From assembly GCF_052162025.1 (NCBI RefSeq), contig NZ_CP197401.1, forward strand, positions 310,001-374,000: a stretch of DNA of 64,000 bases, written 5' to 3'. Shown piece after piece: positions 1 to 8,845 of the stretch. How positions within the stretch are numbered: the stretch's first letter is position 1; every line of letters begins with the position of its first letter. A model generated the notes under the pieces. That model was not told the origin of the DNA. It saw only the letters and a list, made by a program, of their open reading frames with translations, and did no database searches. The stretch comes from Methylobacter sp015476545 (GTDB lineage Bacteria; Pseudomonadota; Gammaproteobacteria; Methylococcales; Methylomonadaceae). Both the position numbers and the translations under genes were made by a program.

Positions 1-1
1 T

Positions 2-2059
2 TACGACGTGCCCGAAAAAACACTGGGCCATACGCTGCTGCTGACGATGGATGAGCAAAATCAGATGGCCTCTCGTTTCACCGATAGCGGCCAGGTCGTG
101 TTTTTTGAAGTCGCGACAGGCAAAACGGTGGACGTAAAATCGCTTCCGATACCGGCAGGCGCGCATATCAGCAGTTTTGCCCAAGGCAGTCCAGCCGAGG
201 GCGAGGTCATTTATGGATTGTCCGATGGCCGCGCTATCGTTGCAAAATCTCAATACCAGGAATCTTATGCGGACGACAGACGGGTTATTACGCCATCCCT
301 GAGTTATCCATTGGGCGAGGCGCCGCTGATGGTGGACGACACTGGCGCGGCTTTGGAAAAAGTTGCTGTTAAGACCAATGATACAACCACGATTGTAGCC
401 AAAGCTGCGGATAAGGTCCGATTGGTCAGCTTTGAGAAAAAGGAGTCTTTATTTGATGAGGAAGCAGGACTAAATCGCACCGATGCCGTTCTGAACATGC
501 CGGCAGCATTTAATCTCACGGATATCATCATCGACAGAGAACAGCGCAGCCTGTATCTGATCAGCAGTGATGGACGTTTGAGTTTTTTTGATATCAGCAA
601 TAAAAGCAGCCCGGCTATCCGTCAACAGCAGAATGTGGTGGCGGCGGGCGAGAAGATTGCCAGCATTGCATTTCTGAATGGCGATCTGTCGCTGCTGGTC
701 GGCGATTCCAGCGGATTGGTATCGCAATGGAATTTGGGCAGAGACGATATGAGACAGCCGGCACTGCGGAAGATCAGATCGTTCAAGGTTTCTGAAAGCC
801 CTGTCATTGGCATATACGCCGAGCAGCGCCGCAAAGGTTTTATGACATTGGACGCCAATGGTGTCGTTGGCATTTACCATTCAACTGCTGAAAGAGAGTT
901 GGTTAAAAAGCCTATTGGTGACGCGGGCTCTATTGCCGCAACGCTATCGCCCAAAGCCAATGCATTCCTGGTGCAGTCCGGCGACAACACCCTGCATTTC
1001 TGGCATGTTGAAAATGAGCATCCTGAAGTCTCGATGAAGGTGCTTTGGCAGGAAGTCTGGTATGAAAGCTATCCAAAGCCCAGCTATATCTGGCAATCGT
1101 CTTCGGCAAGCAATGATTTTGAGCCTAAATACAGCCTGGTGCCTCTGGTATTCGGCACCTTGAAGGCGGCATTTTATTCGATGTTGTTTGCCGTTCCTTT
1201 GTCATTGATGGGCGCTATTTATACAGCCTACTTCATGACGCCGGCCATGCGCCGCTATGTAAAACCGAGCATTGAAATGATGGGCGCGTTGCCGACTGTT
1301 ATTTTGGGCTTTCTGGCCGGCCTCTGGCTGGCGCCGTTTATAGAAGCGCATCTGGCGGGTTTGTTTGCATTGTTGATGATTGTGCCGCTGGCCGTGATGC
1401 TGTTTGCCTTTCTCTGGCAAAACCTACCCGAAGACCTGCGGCAAAAAGTGCCGGAAGGCTGGGATGCGGCATTGTTGATGCCGGTCATTTTATTAAGCGG
1501 CTGGTTTGCTTTTGCCGTCAGCGTGCCGCTGGAAGCCGCATTATTCAATGGCAGCCTGCGCGAATGGTTTAAAGCCGAGCTGGGTATTGGCTATGACCAG
1601 CGCAACGCGCTGGTGGTTGGCGTAGCGATGGGCTTTGCCGTGATCCCGACGATTTTTTCGATTGCCGAGGATGCCATTTTCAGTGTGCCGAAACATTTGA
1701 CGGTCGGCTCGCTGGCATTGGGCGCTACGCCCTGGCAGACCATGACCAGGGTCGTGCTGTTGACGGCCAGTCCGGGGATTTTCTCGGCGATCATGATCGG
1801 TCTGGGACGCGCCGTCGGCGAAACCATGATTGTATTGATGGCGACAGGCAATACGCCGGTCATGGATTTAAGCATTTTCCAAGGCATGCGCACCTTATCG
1901 GCCAATATCGCCGTCGAAATGCCGGAATCGGAAGTTGATGGTACGCACTATCGGGTTCTGTTTTTAGCCGCACTGGTATTGTTTTTGTTCACCTTTATTG
2001 TTAACACGCTGGCCGAAGTCATCCGTCAGCGCCTACGCGAAAAATACAGTTCATTATGA
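2..2059 (+). CDS. pstC: Phosphate ABC transporter permease PstC, enlarged form (5' end outside window)
   Basis: Inner-membrane permease subunit of the high-affinity phosphate importer PstSCAB. The reading frame is open from the first bases, so the true start lies upstream; the GTG at 8 is only the first possible internal start. Roughly the first 350 visible residues are not permease but a beta-rich region that resembles WD40/beta-propeller repeats and presumably faces the periplasm. From about residue 375 there are several membrane helices and the ABC permease coupling loop with the motif GSLALGATPWQT (about residue 565). Standard PstC is about 320 residues, so this is the enlarged form known from various proteobacteria. 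It overlaps pstA by 4 bases (ATGA), which suggests translational coupling. Family call is firm; the role of the extra domain is unknown. Confidence 0.9.
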   Translation, partial: YDVPEKTLGHTLLLTMDEQNQMASRFTDSGQVVFFEVATGKTVDVKSLPIPAGAHISSFAQGSPAEGEVIYGLSDGRAIVAKSQYQESYADDRRVITPSLSYPLGEAPLMVDDTGAALEKVAVKTNDTTTIVAKAADKVRLVSFEKKESLFDEEAGLNRTDAVLNMPAAFNLTDIIIDREQRSLYLISSDGRLSFFDISNKSSPAIRQQQNVVAAGEKIASIAFLNGDLSLLVGDSSGLVSQWNLGRDDMRQPALRKIRSFKVSESPVIGIYAEQRRKGFMTLDANGVVGIYHSTAERELVKKPIGDAGSIAATLSPKANAFLVQSGDNTLHFWHVENEHPEVSMKVLWQEVWYESYPKPSYIWQSSSASNDFEPKYSLVPLVFGTLKAAFYSMLFAVPLSLMGAIYTAYFMTPAMRRYVKPSIEMMGALPTVILGFLAGLWLAPFIEAHLAGLFALLMIVPLAVMLFAFLWQNLPEDLRQKVPEGWDAALLMPVILLSGWFAFAVSVPLEAALFNGSLREWFKAELGIGYDQRNALVVGVAMGFAVIPTIFSIAEDAIFSVPKHLTVGSLALGATPWQTMTRVVLLTASPGIFSAIMIGLGRAVGETMIVLMATGNTPVMDLSIFQGMRTLSANIAVEMPESEVDGTHYRVLFLAALVLFLFTFIVNTLAEVIRQRLREKYSSL

Positions 2060-3711
2060 TCAAACAATGGTTTAAAAGCGGTTCGCCGTGGGTATGGCTC
2101 AATGCCGCGGCGGTCAGTATCTGTCTTATTTTTGTACTCGGCCTGCTGGGCCTCGTGACTGTAAAAGGGGCCGGGCATTTCTGGCCGTCCGATGTAGCGG
2201 AAATGGTTTACCAGGAAGAAGGCGGACAGTCCGAGACGGTGATTGGCGAGATCGTCGATACCAGTATCACCGGCGCCGCCATGGCAAAGGCGGCCGGCTA
2301 TAAAATGGCCGATAACGAAGACACACTGGTGCAAGATCTGATCAAGACCGGCAATCGCGATGTGCTGGGCGCCGATTTCCGCTGGATTCAGGAACGCAAT
2401 ATCCAGAGCCGACAGTTTCCAGCCGATATCAGCGTTCTGGAGCGTCGGGAATGGGGCAATCTTTATGGTAATCTGGCCGCGGTTAAAGAAAGCGGCAACA
2501 TTATTGCGACAGGCGATCAGGCTCTGCCGGTCGCGCGGGAAAGAATAGAGGCGGCTTCGGCTATTTTTGACGAGATAACGCGAATTGAGAAAAAAGAAAT
2601 CGGCGCGGTCAACTATGGCCTGGAACGCTTAAGGCTGAAGCAGAAACGCCTGCAGATGGACGGCCAATGGAATCAGGAGGCGCAGCAGCAGATCGCGGCT
2701 GAAAAAGCCGAATATGAGGCCGGCTACAAGCGCTACCAGGATCAATTGGGCGAACTGTATCAGCAGATACGGCGTGATAGCCTGGTGGTAAAGACTTCAA
2801 ACGGTAGCGAGCTTGAGGTGCCCTTGGCTAAAGTGGTCAGGTTATACCAGCCGAATGCCATGAGCGTAGGCGATAAAATCATTCACTATGGCAGCAAGCT
2901 GGCAGAGTTTTTAACGGACAGCCCGCGCGAAGCCAATACTGAAGGCGGTATTTTTCCGGCGATTTTCGGAACCATCATGATGGTGATCATCATGTCGATT
3001 ATAGTAACGCCGTTCGGCGTGATTGCCGCCGTGTATTTGCGCGAATACGCCAGGCAGGGCTTTATGACACGGTTGATCAGGATCGCGGTAAATAACTTGG
3101 CCGGTGTGCCTTCGGTCGTTTATGGCGTATTCGGTTTGGGCTTTTTTGTCTATATCGTGGGCGGCAACATCGATCGGCTGTTTTATCCGGAAGCGGCGCC
3201 TGCGCCGGTTTTCGGCACGCCGGGACTGCTGTGGGCCTCAATCACGCTGGCCCTGCTGACCTTGCCGGTGGTCATCGTTTCTACTGAGGAAGGCTTGGCG
3301 CGTATCCCCAAGTCGATACGCGAAGGCAGTCTGGCGTTGGGTGCTACCAAACTGGAAACGTTGTGGCGCACGGTGCTGCCGATGGCGAGCCCGGCCATGA
3401 TGACCGGCCTGATTCTGGCGGTCGCGCGGGCGGCCGGGGAAGTGGCGCCGCTGATGCTGGTCGGGGTCGTCAAGCTGGCGCCGTCATTGCCGTTGGACGG
3501 CAATTTCCCGTTTTTGCATTTGGACAGAAAATTTATGCATTTGGGGTTTCATATTTATGATGTCGGTTTTCAAAGCCCGAACGTAGAAGCGGCAAGACCT
3601 TTGGTTTACGCTACATCATTGCTGCTGGTCATAGTCATCGTCGGGCTTAATTTGGCGGCGGTTAAAATCAGAAATCACCTGCGCGAAAAATACCGAGCAT
3701 TAGAAGGTTAA
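2056..3711 (+). CDS. pstA: Phosphate ABC transporter permease PstA, enlarged form
   Basis: Second permease subunit of the phosphate importer. One membrane helix lies near residues 13-35. It is followed by a long hydrophilic insert up to about residue 295, whose middle (about 160-240) is rich in Lys/Glu/Gln heptads and looks like a coiled coil. The permease core then follows, with the coupling loop GSLALGATKLETL at about residue 422. At 551 residues it is nearly twice the length of E. coli PstA (296). The start overlaps the pstC stop, and pstB begins 6 bases after its stop. PstC and PstA are enlarged together, so the two extra domains may contact each other in the periplasm; that is inference. 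Confidence 0.92.
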   Translation: MIKQWFKSGSPWVWLNAAAVSICLIFVLGLLGLVTVKGAGHFWPSDVAEMVYQEEGGQSETVIGEIVDTSITGAAMAKAAGYKMADNEDTLVQDLIKTGNRDVLGADFRWIQERNIQSRQFPADISVLERREWGNLYGNLAAVKESGNIIATGDQALPVARERIEAASAIFDEITRIEKKEIGAVNYGLERLRLKQKRLQMDGQWNQEAQQQIAAEKAEYEAGYKRYQDQLGELYQQIRRDSLVVKTSNGSELEVPLAKVVRLYQPNAMSVGDKIIHYGSKLAEFLTDSPREANTEGGIFPAIFGTIMMVIIMSIIVTPFGVIAAVYLREYARQGFMTRLIRIAVNNLAGVPSVVYGVFGLGFFVYIVGGNIDRLFYPEAAPAPVFGTPGLLWASITLALLTLPVVIVSTEEGLARIPKSIREGSLALGATKLETLWRTVLPMASPAMMTGLILAVARAAGEVAPLMLVGVVKLAPSLPLDGNFPFLHLDRKFMHLGFHIYDVGFQSPNVEAARPLVYATSLLLVIVIVGLNLAAVKIRNHLREKYRALEG

Positions 3712-3717
3712 CAAAGA

Positions 3718-4551
3718 ATGGCAACAGAAAACGTACGAACTCACGCAATCGATATGGACTCCATTTTAAGGGGGCAGACAAAACCGCGGGGCCCGCAGGA
3801 AACCTGCATCAAAATAGAGGACTTGAAGCTGTTCTATGGCGAAAAGCAGGCCCTGCACGGCATCAACATGGAAATGCCCAAGAAAAAGGTCACGGCCTAT
3901 ATCGGCCCCAGCGGCTGCGGCAAATCAACGCTGCTGCGCTGCATCAACCGCATGAACGATCTGGTCGACAATGTCCGAATCGAAGGCAAAATCCTGCTCG
4001 ATAATGAAGACATCTATAATAAATCGGTGAATGTGGCCGCTTTGCGCAGACGCGTGGGCATGGTGTTTCAAAAGCCCAACCCTTTTCCTAAGTCCATCTT
4101 TGAAAATGTCGCGTATGGGCTCAGGATTCAGGGCATCAACGACAAGCGCACCCTGGATGAAACGGTCGAGAACGCCTTGCGCGGTGCGGCCATCTGGGAT
4201 GAGGTAAAAGACCGCCTGAATGACAATGCCTTGGGGTTGTCGGGCGGGCAGCAGCAACGGTTGGTCATCGCCAGAGCCATCGCCATTGAGCCGGAAGTGT
4301 TGTTGCTGGATGAGCCCGCATCGGCGCTGGACCCTATTTCAACCTTGAAAATTGAAGAGTTGATCAACGAGCTGAAGGAGACATACACCATTGTCATCGT
4401 GACGCACAACATGCAGCAGGCGGCGCGCGTTTCGGACTATACGGCCTTCATGTATATGGGCGAATTGATCGAGATGGGGCATACCAGCGAGTTATTTACC
4501 AATCCCAAAAAGAAACAGACAGAAGATTACATTACCGGACGGTATGGTTAA
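3718..4551 (+). CDS. pstB: Phosphate ABC transporter ATPase PstB
   Basis: Cytoplasmic ATPase that drives phosphate import. The Walker A motif GPSGCGKST is at about residues 63-71, the signature LSGGQQQR at about 174, and Walker B LLLDEP at about 196, followed by the switch histidine in IVTHNM. At 277 residues it has normal length plus a short N-terminal extension that includes RGQTKPRGP. It lies between pstA (6-base gap) and phoU (14-base gap), so it is part of one pst-phoU operon, expected to be induced by PhoB under phosphate limitation. No PstS is visible; it would lie upstream of the window. Confidence 0.97.
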   Translation: MATENVRTHAIDMDSILRGQTKPRGPQETCIKIEDLKLFYGEKQALHGINMEMPKKKVTAYIGPSGCGKSTLLRCINRMNDLVDNVRIEGKILLDNEDIYNKSVNVAALRRRVGMVFQKPNPFPKSIFENVAYGLRIQGINDKRTLDETVENALRGAAIWDEVKDRLNDNALGLSGGQQQRLVIARAIAIEPEVLLLDEPASALDPISTLKIEELINELKETYTIVIVTHNMQQAARVSDYTAFMYMGELIEMGHTSELFTNPKKKQTEDYITGRYG

Positions 4552-4565
4552 ACCGGGAGATAACA

Positions 4566-5282
4566 ATGGAAAAAAGCAAAATTGGGCAGCATATTTCGGG
4601 ACAGTTCAACAAGGAACTGGAAGATATCCGCAATAATGTCTTGACGATGGGCGGGCTGGTTGAGCAGCAGATAGAGCAGGCCGTAGAAGCCTTCATGACC
4701 GGCGATATAGAAATGGCCGAGCTGGTTATCAAGCAGGATAATCAGGTTGACGCGCTGGAAATGCTCATTGACCAGGAGTGCATGCAGATTCTGGCGCTGA
4801 GGCAGCCGGCCGCGTTCGATCTGCGGTTGCTGATCACCGTCATTAAAACCATTAACGAGCTTGAAAGAGTCGGCGATATGGCCGAGCGCATTGCTGAAAT
4901 GGCGATGCGTTTAACGGATACTGACACCAACAAGCATGATCAATATTATGAACTGCAACATATGGCCGTCCTGGTCCGGGACATGCTGCATGGAGCCTTG
5001 GACGCATTCGCCAGGATGAGCATAGAGGATGTGACGACCATTACCGGACGCGATGAAGATGTCGATCGTGAATACGGCAGCATCATCCGGCAACTGATCA
5101 CGCGCATGATGGAGGACCCGAGAAATATCACGCGTACGCTGGATGTGCTGTGGACAGCCAGAGCGCTAGAGAGAATCGGCGATCATTCGGTCAACATCTG
5201 CGAAAACATCATCTACATGGTCAAAGGCGAGGATGTGCGCCATATGACCCAGGCCGAACTTGAGAAAAAGATCAAAGGCTAG
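4566..5282 (+). CDS. phoU: Phosphate signalling regulator PhoU
   Basis: PhoU links the phosphate transporter to the PhoR/PhoB two-component system and restrains PhoR kinase activity when phosphate is plentiful. The 238-residue all-helical protein shows two PhoU repeats, each with the conserved E-x-x-x-D-x-x-x-D type metal-binding pattern (ERVGDMAERIAE in the first, ERIGDHSVNICENI in the second). It is the last gene of the pst operon and is followed by a hairpin terminator. A GGGAGATAAC ribosome site precedes the ATG. Confidence 0.96.
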   Translation: MEKSKIGQHISGQFNKELEDIRNNVLTMGGLVEQQIEQAVEAFMTGDIEMAELVIKQDNQVDALEMLIDQECMQILALRQPAAFDLRLLITVIKTINELERVGDMAERIAEMAMRLTDTDTNKHDQYYELQHMAVLVRDMLHGALDAFARMSIEDVTTITGRDEDVDREYGSIIRQLITRMMEDPRNITRTLDVLWTARALERIGDHSVNICENIIYMVKGEDVRHMTQAELEKKIKG

Positions 5283-5285
5283 ATG

Positions 5286-5323
5286 CTGAAAAGGCGGGCA
5301 TCTCAAGATATCCGCCTTTTCAG
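5286..5323 (+). terminator. Hairpin terminator after phoU
   Basis: Perfect 12-base inverted repeat CTGAAAAGGCGG / CCGCCTTTTCAG with a 14-base loop, directly after the phoU stop. The A/T ends of the stem give a U-rich 3' side on either strand, so it could work in both directions between the convergent phoU and bamD genes. Confidence 0.75.
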
Positions 5324-5349
5324 AAAAAAACCGGTTAATGTACCGGTTT
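5324..5349 (-). terminator. Hairpin terminator after bamD (minus strand)
   Basis: Read on the minus strand, AAACCGGT - 6-base loop - ACCGGTTT is followed by a run of T residues, 4 bases beyond the bamD stop. It is the usual form of an intrinsic terminator and is separate from the phoU hairpin beside it. Confidence 0.7.
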
Positions 5350-5353
5350 AGCG

Positions 5354-6196
5354 TTACTCTTCCAGGCCGATAAAATCCCAGACTTTATTTAGTAAGGTAG
5401 CGCTCTTGTGTTCAGGCACAGGCGGGCCTTCTGGGAAGTTCAATTCATAAATTCTGGCCGCATCCGCGGCAAGATCCGGCATCTGAAGCTCTGTATAGGC
5501 TTCCTGCAAAATTTGCAGCGCATAGGGAACGGCAGGGGTGCGCTGATATTTCTCGACGACATGGTTCGCTCTGTTGACGGCGGCAATGTAAGCCTTGCGC
5601 TTCATGTAAAAGCGCGCAATGTGGACTTCATGCATGGCCAGGTTGTTGTTAAGCGCAATCATGCGCTGTTTGGCATCAGGCACGTATTTGCTTTCCGGAA
5701 ATCTGCGCAACAGTTCGGCGAAATTATCATAAGCCTCACGCGCACTGCTGGTATCGCGCTGAGAGGTGTCGGTCGGCAGGTAGCGATCAATAAAGCCAAT
5801 GCCGCGATTGTAATTGACCAATCCTTTTAAATAATAAGCATAATCAACGGCGGGGCTTCTTGGGTTGATTTTGATAAATCGGTCGGCAGCGGCGATTGCG
5901 GCTTCAGGGTCGTCATTTTTGAAATAAGCATAAGCCACATCCAATTGAGTTTGCGCCGCTTCTTCACCGAACGGATAACGCGCCTCCAGCGCTTCATAGA
6001 GTTTAATCGCTTTTTCGTAATTGCCGGAATCCGAGGCCGCTTTTGCTTCTTTGCGAAATTTATCGGCATTCCAGTCCGCGTATTCGTCTGTTGTATCGGA
6101 GGTGTCGCCGGTCGTGAGCTCTTTAAGCGTTTCGCACCCCCCAATCGACAGGCTTAAAAAGCAGATGAATAAAAATTTTATTAAAATTAATCGCAT
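5354..6196 (-). CDS. bamD: Outer-membrane assembly lipoprotein BamD
   Basis: Essential lipoprotein of the BAM complex that inserts beta-barrel proteins into the outer membrane; attached to the periplasmic face. The N-terminus is a lipoprotein signal peptide ending in the lipobox SIGGC, with Cys21 as the lipidation site. The rest is a series of TPR helices, including FRKEAKAASDSGNYEKAI and the FPESKYVPDAKQRM stretch typical of BamD/ComL. At 280 residues it is slightly longer than E. coli BamD (245). It is divergent from rluD, the arrangement usual in Gammaproteobacteria, with about 118 bases between the two starts. Confidence 0.96.
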   Translation of the reverse strand: MRLILIKFLFICFLSLSIGGCETLKELTTGDTSDTTDEYADWNADKFRKEAKAASDSGNYEKAIKLYEALEARYPFGEEAAQTQLDVAYAYFKNDDPEAAIAAADRFIKINPRSPAVDYAYYLKGLVNYNRGIGFIDRYLPTDTSQRDTSSAREAYDNFAELLRRFPESKYVPDAKQRMIALNNNLAMHEVHIARFYMKRKAYIAAVNRANHVVEKYQRTPAVPYALQILQEAYTELQMPDLAADAARIYELNFPEGPPVPEHKSATLLNKVWDFIGLEE

Positions 6197-6314
6197 AGTG
6201 CTAACGACACGTTGTAATATTAGAGGTTTTCTCGCAGGATATAGCCGCGGCGCTTGAAATGGCCATATAGCCGGCGAGTATAACTTAACATCGAGTTAAT
6301 CAGAAGAATTTGTT

Positions 6315-7271
6315 ATGACGAGATTAACGGCAGAAGTGCCTTTAGAATTGGCCGGTATGCGTTTGGATCAGGCGCTTGCGGAGCTGTTTGGCGATTATTC
6401 GCGCAGCAAGTTGCAAACCTGGATCAAGTCAGGTCGCGTGCTAGTCAACGGCTCAATGCTCAAGCCGAAAGACAAGCTGGAAGGCGGCGAGGAAATCACG
6501 CTGGATGCCGAGCCGGAGGTGGTGATTACCTGTGAGCCCGAAGAGATCCCTCTGGATATCATTTACGAAGACGACAGCCTGCTGATCGTCAACAAGCCGG
6601 CCGGACTGGTCGTGCATCCGGCTGTCGGAAACTGGAGCGGCACCTTGCTGAATGCTTTGCTGCATCATGCGCCGAATCTAGAGACCTTGCCTCGGGCCGG
6701 CATCATCCACCGCATCGACAAGGATACCAGCGGACTGCTGATGATCGCCAAGACGCTGCAGGCGCATAATAGTCTGGCTCAGCAATTGCAGGACCGTGAG
6801 ATTACCCGGGAATATCTGGCTATCGCGCGCGGCCGCATGACTGCCGGCGGCACTGTCGATGAGCCGATCGGCAGGCATCCTACTGACCGTAAACGCTATG
6901 CGGTCAAAAACTCCGGCAAGTTTGCCGTGACCCATTACCGCGTCATCCAGCGCTTTGCCGGGCACACATTGATTCGGGTCAAGCTCGAAACCGGACGTAC
7001 GCACCAGATCCGCGTGCACATGGCGCATATCCGCTATCCTCTGGTTGGCGACCAAGTGTACGGCGGGCGTTTCCAAATGCCGCCTCATTGCAGCGAGCAT
7101 CTGGAGCAGGCATTGCGCAACTTCAAACGGCAGGCGCTGCATGCGGCAAAATTGGGACTGCGGCATCCGGTCACTGATGAATATTTGGAGTGGGAACAAC
7201 CCTTGCCTGAAGACATGGTCAATCTGCTTGAAGCATTAGCTGAAAATGAACAGCAACAAACACTGGCTTGA
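6315..7271 (+). CDS. rluD: 23S rRNA pseudouridine(1911/1915/1917) synthase RluD
   Basis: Converts three uridines in helix 69 of 23S rRNA to pseudouridine. An S4 RNA-binding domain occupies about residues 15-60, and the RluA-type catalytic domain carries HRIDKDTSGLL with the catalytic aspartate at about residue 135. The C-terminal part includes KLETGRTHQIRVHMAH. Length (318) matches the family. The 3' end overlaps the next gene (yfiH-like) by 26 bases, so the two are co-transcribed, a widely conserved pairing. Confidence 0.97.
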   Translation: MTRLTAEVPLELAGMRLDQALAELFGDYSRSKLQTWIKSGRVLVNGSMLKPKDKLEGGEEITLDAEPEVVITCEPEEIPLDIIYEDDSLLIVNKPAGLVVHPAVGNWSGTLLNALLHHAPNLETLPRAGIIHRIDKDTSGLLMIAKTLQAHNSLAQQLQDREITREYLAIARGRMTAGGTVDEPIGRHPTDRKRYAVKNSGKFAVTHYRVIQRFAGHTLIRVKLETGRTHQIRVHMAHIRYPLVGDQVYGGRFQMPPHCSEHLEQALRNFKRQALHAAKLGLRHPVTDEYLEWEQPLPEDMVNLLEALAENEQQQTLA

Positions 7272-7980
7272 GCCGGATTGGCCCGCGCCCGGCCACATAC
7301 ATGCCGCGACGACATTGCGCTCTGGCGGCGTCAGTAAAGGTGCGTTTGCCAGCTTAAACCCGGCCACGCATGTCGGCGATGATGCCGAAACGGTCAGGCA
7401 GAATCGGCAGATCATCAAAGCGATGCTGGCGCTGCCCGCCGAACCTGTCTGGCTGGAGCAAGTTCATAGCAACAAAGCCGTCGATGCAGGAAAAACGCAA
7501 TCACTGGTCCAGGCCGATGCCAGCTTTACCGATGAGGCAGGGGTTGTCTGCGCGGTGCTGACGGCCGATTGTTTGCCGCTGCTGGTCTGCAATGCCGAAG
7601 GTTCCCGGATAGCGGCTATTCATGCCGGCTGGCGGGGCTTGTTGTCCGGCGTGATAGGCAATACGGTTACGGCGATGGGCAATCAGGATCTGCTGGTCTG
7701 GCTGGGGCCTGCGATCGGACCCGCGTGTTTTGAGGTCGGTGCCGAAGTGCGCGAAGCTTTCATTGAAAAATCAGCAAGGTTTGCTGCGGCTTTCAAAGAG
7801 TGCGGCAATGGCAAATGGCTGGCCGATATTTATCAGCTGGCTCGAGTAGATTTGGCCGCTCTTGGCATAGACAGAATTTATGGCGGTAATCTATGCACCG
7901 TTACGGATCATGAACGTTTTTATTCCTATCGCCGGGATAAAGAGACAGGACGCATGGCGACATTAATCTGGAGAGACTGA
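7246..7980 (+). CDS. pgeF: YfiH/LACC1-family purine nucleoside phosphorylase (PgeF)
   Basis: Member of the DUF152/YfiH family, annotated in the past as laccase or polyphenol oxidase. Family members are now linked to purine nucleoside phosphorylase/adenosine deaminase activity and, in E. coli, to peptidoglycan editing. Conserved metal/active-site segments are visible: QVHS at about residue 73, LTADCLPLL near 105-112 and IHAGWRGL near 126, giving the His-Cys-His set. The ATG lies inside the rluD 3' end, and no better start exists downstream because the conserved N-terminus (W..P.HIHAATTLRSGGVS) begins straight away. Which activity is physiological cannot be read from sequence. Confidence 0.9.
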   Translation: MNSNKHWLEPDWPAPGHIHAATTLRSGGVSKGAFASLNPATHVGDDAETVRQNRQIIKAMLALPAEPVWLEQVHSNKAVDAGKTQSLVQADASFTDEAGVVCAVLTADCLPLLVCNAEGSRIAAIHAGWRGLLSGVIGNTVTAMGNQDLLVWLGPAIGPACFEVGAEVREAFIEKSARFAAAFKECGNGKWLADIYQLARVDLAALGIDRIYGGNLCTVTDHERFYSYRRDKETGRMATLIWRD

Positions 7981-7984
7981 AGTA

Positions 7985-8812
7985 GTGAGTTTATTGGTAT
8001 TTATTGTTATTTTTACTGCCGTAGGCGGGCTTTTAAGCGTTATGGCTGCCGCAGTCTTTCTATTAATGCCGGATCATCACAGGGAAGCGGTTTTGCCGCA
8101 CGGGATCAGTTTTGCGATCGGCGCGCTGCTGGCCGTAGCTTTCTGGGGCTTGATTCCCCATGCGTTCGAAGACGTCAGGCCGGAGCAGATCCAACCCTTG
8201 TCCGGAACCATCCTGGCCGGCATACTCGGTTTTTTCGTCCTGGAAAAACTGCTGATCTGGCGCCATTGCCATTACGGTGGCGGTTGTGAAGCGCACGGCG
8301 ATGAAGACGCTCACGATCATGCGCATGTGCACGCGCACAGCCATGGGCACGGTAAGTCCGCCGGAGCCTTGATCATTCTGGGCGATAGCATCCACAACTT
8401 TGTCGACGGCGTGTTGATCGCGGCCGCGTTTTTAACTGATGTGAAACTGGGCATCGTGACCAGTCTGGCGGTGGCTGCGCACGAGATTCCGCAGGAAGTC
8501 GGCGATTTCGCGATTTTATTGCAGAGCGGCTATGGTAAAGGCAAGGCGCTGTTCTATAACATTCTGGCCAGTTTGACGACGGTTGTGGGCGGTGTGCTGG
8601 CTTATTTCAGCCTGGAGGATCTGCATGACAGTCTGCCGTATTTTCTGGCGTTGGCGGCTTCAAGTTTTATTTATATCGCCGTTGCCGACCTGATACCGTC
8701 GCTGCACAGGAAAACCGACATGAAGGCATCCTTGCAGCAGATTGCCCTGATCCTGGCGGGCGTGCTGCTGGTTTGCCTCATGCACGGCATTGCCCATGAT
8801 ATTGAGATGTAG
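7985..8812 (+). CDS. ZIP-family divalent metal transporter
   Basis: Inner-membrane transporter of the ZIP (ZupT/SLC39) family, probably moving Zn2+ or Fe2+. About eight membrane helices are predicted, with a His-rich cytoplasmic loop near residues 95-125 (DHAHVHAHSHGHG). Helix IV carries HNFVDGVLIAAAF and helix V AAHEIPQEVGDFAILL, the metal-site motifs of the family. The start is a GTG 4 bases after the upstream stop, so it probably belongs to the rluD-pgeF transcript. The substrate is not determined by sequence. Confidence 0.9.
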   Translation: MSLLVFIVIFTAVGGLLSVMAAAVFLLMPDHHREAVLPHGISFAIGALLAVAFWGLIPHAFEDVRPEQIQPLSGTILAGILGFFVLEKLLIWRHCHYGGGCEAHGDEDAHDHAHVHAHSHGHGKSAGALIILGDSIHNFVDGVLIAAAFLTDVKLGIVTSLAVAAHEIPQEVGDFAILLQSGYGKGKALFYNILASLTTVVGGVLAYFSLEDLHDSLPYFLALAASSFIYIAVADLIPSLHRKTDMKASLQQIALILAGVLLVCLMHGIAHDIEM

Positions 8813-8845
8813 GCGCAGGGGCTGAACCCTGCACCTTGAACTGGC

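Noticed and set aside
6230..6290. CTTGAAA in the bamD-rluD gap as a heat-shock promoter
   Set aside because: There is no CCCCAT-type -10 at the right distance.
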